The notes under the pieces were generated by a model that saw only the letters and a list, made by a program, of their open reading frames with translations, was not told where the DNA came from and did no database searches. From the NCBI GenBank assembly GCA_020444415.1, contig JAHLLA010000001.1, positions 1 through 64,000 on the forward strand: a DNA stretch of 64,000 nucleotides. Reading direction: 5' to 3'. The translations under genes were made by a program, and so were the position numbers. Position 1 is the first letter of the stretch; each line of letters starts with the position of its first letter. Below are positions 55,465 to 64,000 of the stretch, in pieces. This stretch comes from Bacteroidota bacterium. GTDB taxonomy: Bacteria; Bacteroidota; Bacteroidia; Bacteroidales; F082.

Positions 55465-56129
55465 TGAAATACCTATTCAGGCAACGGTTTTTTACCATTT
55501 TGATGTTGGGATTTGTAGTACTTTTTCCAGGCCTGACTTCATGTACATACCACCATTACAAAGGGCTTGAGAAATCATCAACAGCCATCAGCATCCCTGA
55601 TATTTTTGATTCCTCTTTTCAAAAAGCAACTTATATTACGGATTTCGAGGTGTTTGGAAATGCTTTAAGCGGCATCACCATCATTAAGAAAGTAATCCCT
55701 ACGAACACCTATCATGTGGTTTTTATGTCGCAGATCGGATTAACCTACTTTGACCTGGAAGTGGCAATGGATCAGGATACCGGTGGGTACAAGGTAAATT
55801 ATATCATTGAAAGTCTGAATCGCGATTTTATCAAAAAGGCATTGCAAACCGATTTTGAATTGTTGTTTTCAAAATTTCCGTCTGGCTCTCAAAAACATTT
55901 TTATGAACATCCTGAACAAGAAATCGTGGAAATGCTGGTGCAAATTGAAAATATGACAGCATCCTATGCTGCTGAAAACCAGGAAATACGTTCAATATCA
56001 TATAGAAAAGGCCGTGCTACGAGAGCCTCTATCCACATTTCTGATTATCGTAAAGATCATCCTTCCCAATTTATGATACACAACAGGAAAGCCCGCCTTC
56101 ACGTATCTTTCCGTGAAATTAACCTGTAA
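55464..56129 (+). CDS. Lipoprotein of the pigment locus
   Basis: 221 residues; ATG 55464, overlapping the previous stop (TGATG). Lipoprotein signal MKYLFRQRFFTILMLGFVV with the lipobox ending GLTSC. Beyond it no motif I recognise, but its place after the LolA gene matches that of the DUF3261-type lipoprotein found after LolA in many aryl-polyene clusters. It is the last gene of the locus and converges on mtaB with a 7-base gap. Confidence 0.78.
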   Translation: MKYLFRQRFFTILMLGFVVLFPGLTSCTYHHYKGLEKSSTAISIPDIFDSSFQKATYITDFEVFGNALSGITIIKKVIPTNTYHVVFMSQIGLTYFDLEVAMDQDTGGYKVNYIIESLNRDFIKKALQTDFELLFSKFPSGSQKHFYEHPEQEIVEMLVQIENMTASYAAENQEIRSISYRKGRATRASIHISDYRKDHPSQFMIHNRKARLHVSFREINL

Positions 56130-56136
56130 AAACTTA

Positions 56137-57432
56137 CTAATCCTTTTCTTTCGTAAGGTTTCCTGAAAGCACAGGCTCCTCCCCTGCTTCTATGCCGGTA
56201 ATTTGCACTTCGTAAAATGCATTCTTTGTCAGCCCCTCGGCTTTGATAACTACCGGGATATAATGCTCACCATATCCTGTTGCAAATCCATTTTTATTTA
56301 TTTTCTCAACGAGCACCTGCTGTGTTTTACCGATAAAACTTTTCCGGTAATTGTATTTCGTTTCGTCAGCCAGCTTACGGATAATCTCACTTCTTTCTGA
56401 CTTTGTTTTCTCTGCGATTTGTTCTGGCATTCTTTCAGCACGGGTACCTTTTCGTACCGAATATTTGAATGTATGAATATGTCCAAAGCCGATCTTTTTT
56501 GCCAGTTCTGCCGTTTTGTTAAAATCTTCTTCCGTTTCGCCCGGGAACCCGACTATGATATCTGTGGTCAGGTTGAATTGGGGATAGTCAGTTTTTAATT
56601 TGGTGGCAATTTCTTCAAATTCTTTGGCTGTATACATTCGCCGCATCTTCAGAAGGATATCTTCCGATCCGCTTTGCAGGCAAATATGCATATGTGGGGT
56701 GAGTTTCGGATTCTGAAACAACCTGAAAAAACTTTCCGAATAGCCGTCAGGTTCAATGGATGAAATACGCACCCTGAAATCACCAGGGATTTCCAGTATC
56801 GCTTCTACCAGTTTTTCGAAATCGTAATTTTCAAATTTGTAACGCCCTAGGTTTACCCCGGTCAATACAATTTCTTTATAGCCGAATGCCACCACCTGTT
56901 TGATGTTGTCAAAAATAGCTGAGGCTGGCCTGCTGATGGCCCGGCCACGTACTTTGGGCACAATACAGAAAGTGCAGAAATTATCACAGCCATCCTGAAT
57001 TTTGATGAAACTACGCGTATGGAAAGTTTCTTTGGCAGGTGCATAGTTGAACACATCTTTTTCAAATTGATCCGGGTTTACAGTCTCTCCATTGAAATGT
57101 GCATCTACTACTGATAAGACAGAGGTTTTATGTTCATTATCCACCACATAATCCACTTTATCATTTGCATTCAGTTTTTCCTTGTAGTGGGTGGCCATGC
57201 AACCCGTTACGATGGTCAGTGCATCTTTATTCAACTTGTGGGTTTGGTTGATCACCCGTCGCGATTTCTGGTCGCTCTGGTTGGTCACCGTACACGTATT
57301 GATTACAAATACATCCGCGTTTGAGTTAAAATCAACCACCTGGTATTTCTGTTTGGAAAATTCGGCGGCAATGGCATCCGTTTCGTAAAGGTTCAGCCGG
57401 CATCCCAATGTTTTAAATGCAACTTTCTTCAT
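56137..57432 (-). CDS. mtaB: tRNA (t6A37) methylthiotransferase MtaB
   Basis: 431 residues from ATG 57432 (MKKVAFKTLGCRLN). An earlier start at 57483 would overlap the upstream gene. N-terminal methylthiotransferase domain with Cys residues at KTLGC, NTCTV and TGCMA, a radical-SAM motif GCDNFCTFCIVPK and a C-terminal TRAM domain (~370-431). It adds a methylthio group to t6A37 of tRNAs reading ANN codons. It follows miaB by 13 bases and shares that promoter. Confidence 0.94.
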   Translation of the reverse strand: MKKVAFKTLGCRLNLYETDAIAAEFSKQKYQVVDFNSNADVFVINTCTVTNQSDQKSRRVINQTHKLNKDALTIVTGCMATHYKEKLNANDKVDYVVDNEHKTSVLSVVDAHFNGETVNPDQFEKDVFNYAPAKETFHTRSFIKIQDGCDNFCTFCIVPKVRGRAISRPASAIFDNIKQVVAFGYKEIVLTGVNLGRYKFENYDFEKLVEAILEIPGDFRVRISSIEPDGYSESFFRLFQNPKLTPHMHICLQSGSEDILLKMRRMYTAKEFEEIATKLKTDYPQFNLTTDIIVGFPGETEEDFNKTAELAKKIGFGHIHTFKYSVRKGTRAERMPEQIAEKTKSERSEIIRKLADETKYNYRKSFIGKTQQVLVEKINKNGFATGYGEHYIPVVIKAEGLTKNAFYEVQITGIEAGEEPVLSGNLTKEKD

Positions 57433-57445
57433 AATGCTTTCCTGT

Positions 57446-58906
57446 TCACGCGTTGATTTCCGATAATACCTCCACCAATTCACCTTCGGCAGAAAAAGCT
57501 ACGGCAGATGTAATTTTTACCTCCACGAAATGACCGATCAGGCTTTTATCTTTCGATGCAAAACGGACTATGATCTTACCTTCGGTTAAGGCAGAAAGAA
57601 ATCCTTCTTTGCGGTCTTCACCACGAACGAGTACTTTGTAGGTGTTGCCGATCATGGCTTTGTTATATGCCAGCGAATGTTTCATTAGTTCTCCTGTTAA
57701 GGCATGGTAACGTTCACTTTTTATTTCTTTAGGAATATCATCATCCCATCGTGAGCTCGCGGCTCCGGGTCGTGGCGAGTATTTCGCAATGTAGGCCATA
57801 TTGTATTTGAACTCCTCCATGACCCGGCGGGTATTTTCAAATTCCTCCTCCGTTTCACCGGTGAATCCCACAATGATATCGGTAAAAATGGTTGCTTCCG
57901 GCAACAATCGTCTGATGCTACGAATGATGCTGCGGTACTTTTCAACCGAGTGTTTCCTGTTCATGCGCACCAGTACATTATCGTCGCCTGACTGCACGGG
58001 TATATGAATCTGTTTGGCCAGGCAATCGTAATTGGCGATTACTTCCAGCACATCATCACCCATATCACGTGGATGGGGTGAGGTGAAATATACCCAGAAG
58101 TCTTGCTCTGATTTCTTGCCAAATTCACCAATTTCTTTCAATAGTTCTGCAAAAGACAGTTCTTCTCCTTTTTTATCGAGGCCATAAGAATTCACATTCT
58201 GGCCCAGGAGTGTGATGGATTTAAATCCCTGGCTCACCAGTTGTTTGAGTTCATTGATAATTTCCGTTGAAGGACGCGAAACTTCCCTGCCACGGGTATA
58301 TGGAACGGCACAAAAAGTGCAGAACTTATTGCAACCATTCTGGATAGGAATATAGGCTTCGAAACCGGAACCATATTTGGGTTTGATATGCCAGAATTCA
58401 CCGATGGTTTTATTCGATTCGGTAACAGATGACGATTGAGCAAACTTTCCAGTTACTCCGGTCGGCACCAATTTAAATTCAGCAGGGTTGATGGTGTTTT
58501 CTTGCGGGAGTTTTATATCCTTTAAACCCGCATCAAGGGATTGAATGCCTGCAGGTGTAACGATACCGTATTGCCGGATCATCTCAGGAAATTCAGGCAA
58601 TTCACTCATTGGAAATACCATATCGAACAGCTTTAAAAAACGTTCCCTGTCTGCCGGTAATACACAACCTGAAACAAAGGTGATCAGGCTTTTCCGATTC
58701 TTCCACTTGTTCCATTTGGCCACTTTGTTGTACACCTTATCAATGCCTTTTTGTCTAACGGAACAGGCGATTACGCCTAACAGCTGTGCTTCGGCTTCAT
58801 TTTCGGTATATACAAAACCCAACTCATCAAGTACCTTTTGAACACGTTCCCCATCTGAGATATTCATCTGGCAGCCTAATTGGACGATATGATATTTTAA
58901 TTGCAT
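57446..58906 (-). CDS. miaB: tRNA (i6A37) methylthiotransferase MiaB
   Basis: 486 residues. N-terminal domain with Cys residues in VQLGCQMN, IACSVRQ and VSGCVLP, the radical-SAM GCNKFCTFCAVPY, and a C-terminal TRAM domain (~420-480). It converts i6A37 to ms2i6A37 in tRNAs reading UNN codons. Two [4Fe-4S] clusters are needed. It lies 15 bases downstream of a flavin reductase-like gene and 13 bases upstream of mtaB. Confidence 0.93.
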   Translation of the reverse strand: MQLKYHIVQLGCQMNISDGERVQKVLDELGFVYTENEAEAQLLGVIACSVRQKGIDKVYNKVAKWNKWKNRKSLITFVSGCVLPADRERFLKLFDMVFPMSELPEFPEMIRQYGIVTPAGIQSLDAGLKDIKLPQENTINPAEFKLVPTGVTGKFAQSSSVTESNKTIGEFWHIKPKYGSGFEAYIPIQNGCNKFCTFCAVPYTRGREVSRPSTEIINELKQLVSQGFKSITLLGQNVNSYGLDKKGEELSFAELLKEIGEFGKKSEQDFWVYFTSPHPRDMGDDVLEVIANYDCLAKQIHIPVQSGDDNVLVRMNRKHSVEKYRSIIRSIRRLLPEATIFTDIIVGFTGETEEEFENTRRVMEEFKYNMAYIAKYSPRPGAASSRWDDDIPKEIKSERYHALTGELMKHSLAYNKAMIGNTYKVLVRGEDRKEGFLSALTEGKIIVRFASKDKSLIGHFVEVKITSAVAFSAEGELVEVLSEINA

Positions 58907-58921
58907 GTTATTGTTCTCACA

Positions 58922-59578
58922 TTAAAAATAAACCTCGGCATGTAATTGAGCCGGGGGAATTCCTTTTTTCTCCATCAATGCCATCGCATCTTTGATCATG
59001 TTGAAATTACCACAGAAAAAGCATACCGTATCGCTATCAAATTCATGTTGTTTGATATAATCAGTCACCCGGCCTTTAAAATCTCCATCATCATCCGCGG
59101 TGGTGCATAAAATATAACGGTCACGTTCATAAGCCTCCATCTCGTAGGCTTCGTGAGCGTGTCGCACACCATGTAACAGGGTATAATCCAGGTCCGGTAT
59201 GCTTTTTACCATGCTATGGAAAGGCGCTATGCCTGTTCCGCTGGCTATGAACAGGAATTTCTTTTTGGCTTCAATATCCTGCTTTTCAATTGAAAAGAAT
59301 CCAACAGGACCTTCGATTTCAACGGGCCGGCCCTGTTCTAACCGTTTCAGTTGTTTGGATACCAATCCTTCTTCAATTTCTTTGATGAGTACTTCCAGGT
59401 TTTCATCTTCGGTGCCGCTATAAATAGAATATTCGCGTTTGTCTAAACTGCTGGCATCTCCTAACAGGATGTGTTGCCCGGCTTCAAAATCCATACCCCG
59501 GCGTTCAATTTCAAGTACATAGGTTGAATCGGTGAGGTGCCTTATGCCGAGGAGTTTATGTGTATTATCTGATTGCAT
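58922..59578 (-). CDS. Ferredoxin/flavodoxin-NADP reductase-like flavoprotein
   Basis: 218 residues. FAD-binding domain with REYSIYSG, NADP-binding domain with SGTGIAPFHSM and C-terminal CGNFNMIKDAM plus a terminal aromatic residue (EVYF) as in bacterial FNRs. It transfers electrons between NADPH and a ferredoxin or flavodoxin. It is first in the operon with miaB and mtaB, both of which need reductive cleavage of SAM, so it may be their reductant system. This link is inferred. Confidence 0.88.
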   Translation of the reverse strand: MQSDNTHKLLGIRHLTDSTYVLEIERRGMDFEAGQHILLGDASSLDKREYSIYSGTEDENLEVLIKEIEEGLVSKQLKRLEQGRPVEIEGPVGFFSIEKQDIEAKKKFLFIASGTGIAPFHSMVKSIPDLDYTLLHGVRHAHEAYEMEAYERDRYILCTTADDDGDFKGRVTDYIKQHEFDSDTVCFFCGNFNMIKDAMALMEKKGIPPAQLHAEVYF

Positions 59579-59632
59579 TTCTGTTTAAATAGTTGAAAAT
59601 CGAGTAATTGAGCAGGGTATTTTTCGGGTTGG

Positions 59633-59640
59633 CAAAAATA
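59633..59640 (-). promoter_or_regulatory. -7 box of the FNR-miaB-mtaB operon
   Basis: TATTTTTG on the minus strand, 54 bases upstream of the ATG at 59578. No proper -33 element seen. Confidence 0.45.
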
Positions 59641-59759
59641 CTTAAAAAAAGGATGTGTTAAAAGCTATTGAAATAAAGAAGATTCCAAATAGCTGAAGTG
59701 ATATAAAGAGTGATAATCTTAAGATAGGTTCAAATAATAAAGGGGTTCTTTTTTTTTAA

Positions 59760-60536
59760 TTAAAAGAAATATTCTGTCAGGGCTTTTTTGGCTTCCTCAT
59801 AACCAATTTCAATCAGTTTTTTTGAGTTTCGTGTATCAATCAGGCTGTATGCTGACAGGTCGGGTTCGATCACCAGGTCAGCTTTGGAGGTATGGACTTT
59901 CGATAAGTTGTCAATCAGTGTATAATAGGAATTGATCAATACACTGAACAGGTTTTCAGGTTTCTTATATTTCCGTTTACCGTTGAGATTGACTCCTATG
60001 GTCAATTCGGCGCCCATATCACGTAGAAGCGAAACAGGTACATTCTCCACAATGCCACCATCCACCAACAGTTTGCCATCAATTTCCACAGGTCTGAACA
60101 CACCCGGTATGGCAGTACTGGCCATCACAGCGCTAGCTACCTTGCCTTCTTTCAAAATGATCTTTACACCGGTATTCAGGTTACTGGCCACTATGGCAAG
60201 TGGGATTACAGCATTTTTAAATTCCTCATCACCAATGGCTTTAATAATTTTTTGCCCGATCTTCTTGTTGGTGAGTAATCCGTATTTTGATATCGAAATA
60301 TTGGAAACTTCAATCCATTTCATATCTGTGGTCAATTCCATTTGTTCCTGCCAGGTTTTTCCGAAAGCGAACAGGGTGGCCGCGTATGCGCCAATACTAT
60401 TCCCGCTGATATAACTTATCTGAAGTCCCAACTCATCGAATGCTCTGAGCACACCTACGTGGGCAGCTCCTAAAGCAGCGCCTCCACCCAGCGCCAGTCC
60501 GATCTTTTTATTTCTTCTGAGCCATTTTATTTTCAT
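59760..60536 (-). CDS. Patatin-like phospholipase
   Basis: 258 residues, cytosolic by composition. Oxyanion hole GGGAALGAAHVGVLRAF, nucleophile Ser in GNSIGAYAAT and catalytic Asp in VDGGIVENVP (the patatin dyad). Resembles the short RssA-like group. It hydrolyses acyl esters of lipids; substrate unknown. Confidence 0.92.
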   Translation of the reverse strand: MKIKWLRRNKKIGLALGGGAALGAAHVGVLRAFDELGLQISYISGNSIGAYAATLFAFGKTWQEQMELTTDMKWIEVSNISISKYGLLTNKKIGQKIIKAIGDEEFKNAVIPLAIVASNLNTGVKIILKEGKVASAVMASTAIPGVFRPVEIDGKLLVDGGIVENVPVSLLRDMGAELTIGVNLNGKRKYKKPENLFSVLINSYYTLIDNLSKVHTSKADLVIEPDLSAYSLIDTRNSKKLIEIGYEEAKKALTEYFF

Positions 60537-60693
60537 CTCGCAGGCATTTTAGGTTAAAAAATCCAAGTGACCTCTCCAAATACGCCGATTTGGATCCGAT
60601 TGATCATATAGCCTTAAAAATACAATAAAAAGGGCGATTTATCAATTCTAAGCACAAATATTTTTTCAACTAATTGGCTTGTGCTGCAATAAT

Positions 60694-61704
60694 TTAGGGT
60701 TTATAAGCCGATTGCTGCAAAATTAGCTGCGTATCACGCAAGTGCATCAGTTGTTGCAAACTGGTTTCGGGATGTTCAGCCATATAAGCTCTGACAATCT
60801 TCCAACCTATAAAAATACCGAGCCTCGAAGGTGAATCGCTGGAAAAGCCTGTTGTAAAAGGCCCATCCTTAATCAGATTCGATTGGGTTTTAAAATCTGT
60901 TGTGTACAGCAATTCATTTTGTACCATGAAAGCCCACACCTGTTTTTCATGTGCTTCTGCCCATTTCAATTTGCTTTCCGGATAGCATAGTTTAATGCTG
61001 TCGGGTATGTCAGGAAACACGGCATCCAAATAATACAGCAGTTTGCCGCCTGCCACCATCCTGTCGAGCAGGGTTTTCTGTTCCGGATGTGTCCACACCT
61101 CTTTAAAATACATTTCCTTTAAAATATCCACAGCCACATATTCGGGCGCCATGCACCTGATTTTATATTGAGGTAAACCTAAGTGGGGATAGAGGAAAAA
61201 ATCTTTCCCAAGATACACATCCAGCGCTACCACCAGCACGGAATCTTTCATCCAGACGGGCTGTTCGTAATAGAGATCGGATACATAAGTGTAGACATGG
61301 GGAATTGTATGCTGCGGAAAAAAATAATGGTACCTGCTGAAGGCTTTTTCAAGCAACATTTCCAGGTGATCGAGCTCAGGATACACTTTCATCGTTTCCC
61401 GGTATAACCTCCTTGTTTGCGAATCGCTCACAAATGTGTATAGTTGGGCTATATTGGCACTGTCATGCAGATTGGCATCCAGAAAATAGGGAAACACCGG
61501 CTGAATGCGTTGCAGACCTTCTTTAAAATGAGCGGTATCAATACTGAATAGCGCCTCACCATACCTTTTAATATGCACATTCATTTCTGTAAGATCTGAT
61601 GCATCCACATAGATCGAATCCCGACCCGTTTGCTGGCATGAAACCAAACCCCAACTTAGCACAATAAAAAGAAATATCCTGATGCTATCTTGCATAAACG
61701 CCAT
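60694..61704 (-). CDS. gldB: GldB-like gliding motility lipoprotein
   Basis: 336 residues with a lipoprotein signal (IRIFLFIVLSWGLVSCQQ). The body shows the GldB pattern (EMNVHIKRYGEALFSID, YFLDANLHDSANI, KDSVLVVALDVYLGKDFFLY, GIFIGWKIVRAYM), with DVYLG and C-terminal LGIFIGW most typical. GldB is needed for gliding in Flavobacterium and occurs widely in the phylum. Start ATG 61704 (or 61695). It is 26 bases downstream of a barrel gene. Confidence 0.85.
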   Translation of the reverse strand: MAFMQDSIRIFLFIVLSWGLVSCQQTGRDSIYVDASDLTEMNVHIKRYGEALFSIDTAHFKEGLQRIQPVFPYFLDANLHDSANIAQLYTFVSDSQTRRLYRETMKVYPELDHLEMLLEKAFSRYHYFFPQHTIPHVYTYVSDLYYEQPVWMKDSVLVVALDVYLGKDFFLYPHLGLPQYKIRCMAPEYVAVDILKEMYFKEVWTHPEQKTLLDRMVAGGKLLYYLDAVFPDIPDSIKLCYPESKLKWAEAHEKQVWAFMVQNELLYTTDFKTQSNLIKDGPFTTGFSSDSPSRLGIFIGWKIVRAYMAEHPETSLQQLMHLRDTQLILQQSAYKP

Positions 61705-61730
61705 GTAATTTCATCCGGAAAAGAAGGTGC

Positions 61731-62354
61731 CTACAATATCTTCCAACCCAGGGTTACCATAAACAGATTGGATTTTGAAGAAAGCGTACCATCACTATAT
61801 TCAAAATCCTTCAGAATATTGTTCAGGCCACCCATGTATTTAATATCAAGGGCAAACATCAAAACATCCACACCCACACCGGCATCCCACTGCCACTGCG
61901 TTTTTCCAAAATCATCTTCTGTGGGAAGGGCTTCAGGATAGTTTGCCTGATCTCCTGATGTCGTAATGGTCGTATTGGTAATGAAGTTCGCTGCCACACC
62001 GGCAAATATCCTGATGTTGACCACTTTCAGGTTGATCATCCGCCAGCCAATATTCAGCGGCACCTGGATGGTATTTAGTTTTATTTCCTGTTCAATAGGT
62101 GAAATACTTCCAATAGAAGGATATTTAAATACACTGCCCTGGGTGAGCCAGTTCAATTCCGGCTGCACATAGATCTTTTCGCCAAAGCGGGCAAAAACCC
62201 CAACAACAAAATTGTTTTTTAAACCATTTGTAATAGAATCTTTATCAATTGAAAGATTCGATCCGGTGTAACCTATTTGCGGCCCGATGTGAAACTGGGC
62301 ATATCCTGAGACTGAAATGGTAATGGCAACTAAGGCAATAATTAGCTTTTTCAT
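61731..62354 (-). CDS. Outer-membrane beta-barrel protein (PorT-like)
   Basis: 207 residues; signal peptide to GYAQ, then an eight-stranded barrel pattern (FHIGPQIGYTGSNLSI, VVGVFARFGEKIYVQPELNW, NTIQVPLNIGWRMI, WDAGVGVDVLMFALDIKYMG), ending in VTLGWKIL. The PorT/OMP_b-brl_2 family is a common Bacteroidota outer-membrane fold. It precedes gldB. Confidence 0.88.
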   Translation of the reverse strand: MKKLIIALVAITISVSGYAQFHIGPQIGYTGSNLSIDKDSITNGLKNNFVVGVFARFGEKIYVQPELNWLTQGSVFKYPSIGSISPIEQEIKLNTIQVPLNIGWRMINLKVVNIRIFAGVAANFITNTTITTSGDQANYPEALPTEDDFGKTQWQWDAGVGVDVLMFALDIKYMGGLNNILKDFEYSDGTLSSKSNLFMVTLGWKIL

Positions 62355-62394
62355 GTGTTTAAAATTTTGTAAATTTATTAAAATGAAGCTATTC

Positions 62395-62402
62395 CAAATT
62401 TA
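62395..62402 (-). promoter_or_regulatory. -7 box of the barrel-gldB transcript
   Basis: TAAATTTG on the minus strand, 40 bases upstream of the ATG at 62354. Confidence 0.5.
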
Positions 62403-62583
62403 TAAACACATGGAACCGCTTCGCTTTCTCATAAACTTATTTAAACATACTTGGTAAGGTATGCTTAAAAATGTTTATGCTCATTTCATATGTGTTTGAT
62501 TTAAAATAAGTATCAAAAATAAGAGTTTAATAAAGAAAGAACGTAAGAATTATAAAAGAAATTATCATTTGGATGTTAATAGT

Positions 62584-62591
62584 TATTTTTG
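62584..62591 (+). promoter_or_regulatory. -7 box of the second barrel gene
   Basis: TATTTTTG, 16 bases upstream of ATG 62608. It lies inside the frame opening at 62569, which argues for the later start. Confidence 0.5.
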
Positions 62592-62607
62592 CCTAAAATT
62601 TTCGTGG

Positions 62608-63297
62608 ATGAAAAAGATCATTTTTATTGTTTTTCTTTTGTATTCAAATATCGTGTTTGCGCAACATAAACCATTTCAGTTCGGTTTTAAAGGAGCCGCA
62701 AATATGGGCTGGTTTGGCACGGATGTAAAAGGTTACAGTAACGAAGGCGTAGAGTTTGGTGGATCATGGGGTTTTGTGGCCGACATCTACATGATGGAAA
62801 ATTATGCCTTTACCACTGGTTTTGATGTGTTGTTCCTGAATGGTTTTATGAGGTATCCGTATGCGATGCAAGACACCATTGATATGACTGTTTTAGGACA
62901 AATGGAAAGCAAATTTAAAGCCAAGTATATTGAGATCCCGCTTATTTTTACCATGCGTACAAACGAAATTGGCAAGGTGAAGATTTTTGGCCAGATCGGA
63001 TTTGGATTTGGCATTTTGCTTGACGCCAAAGCCAATAATACGTTTATACCTGACAATGGCCAAACTAATGAAAGTAGTGAAGGCGAAGATTCTGGCATAT
63101 TCCGTCCAACACGCGAATCATTTATTATTGGTGCCGGTATTGAAATACCGCTGGATGGCTCTACTTTTATCAGAACGGGTATTAGATATGATAACGCGTT
63201 TATAGATGTTTTAAAAGGCAATAATACCGCTGATCTTAGCATTGAAAATGATGCCAGGAACAATTTTATTGAATTCAACCTGTGTTTAATTTTTTAA
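62608..63297 (+). CDS. Outer-membrane beta-barrel protein
   Basis: 229 residues from ATG 62608; signal peptide MKKIIFIVFLLYSNIVFAQ. Barrel-like strands follow (FQFGFKGAANMGWFG, GSWGFVADIYMMENYAFTTG, KYIEIPLIFTMRTNEIGKVK, FIIGAGIEIPLDGSTFI) and the last strand ends ...FIEFNLCLIF. Same broad family as the divergent barrel at 61731-62354. Substrate unknown. It is 9 bases upstream of the NAD synthetase gene. Confidence 0.85.
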   Translation: MKKIIFIVFLLYSNIVFAQHKPFQFGFKGAANMGWFGTDVKGYSNEGVEFGGSWGFVADIYMMENYAFTTGFDVLFLNGFMRYPYAMQDTIDMTVLGQMESKFKAKYIEIPLIFTMRTNEIGKVKIFGQIGFGFGILLDAKANNTFIPDNGQTNESSEGEDSGIFRPTRESFIIGAGIEIPLDGSTFIRTGIRYDNAFIDVLKGNNTADLSIENDARNNFIEFNLCLIF

Positions 63298-63306
63298 TCC
63301 GCTCCT

Positions 63307-64000
63307 GTGAAAATAGCCTTAGCACAACTCAATTATCATATCGGGAATTTTAGCAGTAATGTGCAGAAAATGATACGATCCATCCGGGAAGCTGAAAATT
63401 CCGGCGCTGACCTGGTGGTATTTGCCGAATTGGGGATTTCCGGTTATCCACCAAGAGATTTTCTTGAATTTGATGATTTTATCAACCGTTGCCACCTGGC
63501 TCTTGAAGATATTGCCCCTCACTGTAAAAAAGTGGCTGCCATCGTAGGCGTTCCTACTTATAACAAAGACGGAAAAGGCAAACCCCTATATAATTCAGCA
63601 GCATTTATTGCCAATGGTAAGGTGCAAAAATTCATTCATAAGTCGCTGTTGCCCAATTACGACGTGTTTGATGAATACCGGTATTTTGAGCCCAATAAAA
63701 GATTTGAGATTATTGAATTTCAAGATCGGAAAATAGCGCTGACCATATGTGAAGATCTTTGGAATGTGCAGGACAACCCGCTCTATACGGTTAATCCAAT
63801 GGATGAATTGATGGCACTGAAACCTGACCTGATGATCAATATTGCCGCCTCCCCTTTCAATTACCACCAGATTGAAATCCGTACAGAAATACTGCGTCGC
63901 AATGCCGAAAAATATAAGCTACCTTTGTTTTATGTGAACCATGTAGGCGCTCAAACAGAATTGATCTTTGATGGTGGATCCCTTGTGATGAATGCCAAAG
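63307..64000 (+). CDS. nadE: Glutamine-dependent NAD+ synthetase, N-terminal part (cut by right edge)
   Basis: The frame opens at GTG 63307 and runs off the window with 231 residues and no stop. The visible part is the nitrilase-type glutaminase domain with its catalytic triad: Glu in FAELGISGYPPRDF, Lys in HKSLLPNYDVFDEYRYF and Cys in LTICEDLWN. In glutamine-dependent NadE this domain makes ammonia for the C-terminal ATP-dependent synthetase domain, beyond the edge. GPRDF-type residues and the DVFDEYRYF stretch are specific enough to prefer NadE over a free nitrilase, although the second domain is not seen. Confidence 0.9.
   Translation, partial: MKIALAQLNYHIGNFSSNVQKMIRSIREAENSGADLVVFAELGISGYPPRDFLEFDDFINRCHLALEDIAPHCKKVAAIVGVPTYNKDGKGKPLYNSAAFIANGKVQKFIHKSLLPNYDVFDEYRYFEPNKRFEIIEFQDRKIALTICEDLWNVQDNPLYTVNPMDELMALKPDLMINIAASPFNYHQIEIRTEILRRNAEKYKLPLFYVNHVGAQTELIFDGGSLVMNAK

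Noticed and set aside
59661-59692. Terminator downstream of the patatin gene
   Set aside because: A 7-bp inverted repeat with an 18-base loop and short T run is too weak to claim.
62802-63278. 158-residue reading frame opposite the barrel protein
   Set aside because: Antisense shadow of a gene with a signal peptide and promoter.

Overview
The window reads as a chromosomal segment of a member of the Bacteroidota, probably class Bacteroidia; I cannot fix the order or genus. Evidence: two secreted proteins with type A and one with type B type IX secretion (T9SS) sorting tails, a GldB-like gliding lipoprotein, LytS/LytTR two-component genes, a FucP-type sugar permease, a tyrosine ammonia-lyase very like the Flavobacterium one, and many promoters of the TAnnTTTG type with few clear Shine-Dalgarno sites.

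Layout. 1-7.8 kb is visibly AT-rich: the start of a secreted protein (off the left edge), a two-component locus with two paralogous beta-propeller histidine kinases and a LytTR regulator, an unknown secreted protein and an L,D-transpeptidase with a TTG start. 7.8-8.3 kb holds a tRNA-Met gene preceded, under what looks like one promoter, by three truncated tRNA 5' halves, each interrupted in the D-loop by a 32-bp palindromic element. 8.4-17.9 kb: DUF5063 protein, FeoA-FeoB fusion, TPR lipoprotein, recA, bcp, an Omp28-like secreted protein, nth, and an ECF sigma factor with a small partner gene. 18-34 kb: uvrA, an orphan HlyD-type adaptor, then guaB with three periplasmic folding genes and a MoxR ATPase, a type B sorted protein and an M16 protease pair. 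34-48 kb: glyA, sixA-ppk1, a TPR-HTH regulator, a second ECF sigma factor, a second Omp28-like secreted protein, an MFS permease, ogt, a nucleotidyltransferase, an acyltransferase and a porin-like protein.

48.2-56.1 kb is a compact aryl-polyene/flexirubin-type pigment locus: tyrosine ammonia-lyase, ketoreductase, ketosynthase, ACP, acyltransferase, methyltransferase, polysaccharide deacetylase, LolA-like carrier and a lipoprotein. It lacks the dehydratase, thioesterase, aromatic starter ligase and MMPL exporter expected for a full pathway, so it is either split across the genome or a reduced variant.

56.1-64 kb: an FNR-miaB-mtaB operon in which the reductase may feed electrons to the two radical-SAM tRNA methylthiotransferases, a patatin, GldB, two beta-barrel proteins and the start of a glutamine-dependent NAD synthetase running off the right edge.

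The least expected structure is the tRNA-derived repeat array at 7839-8271. The twin propeller kinases and the compact pigment locus are the next most interesting. No CRISPR array, transposase, integrase or rRNA gene was seen.
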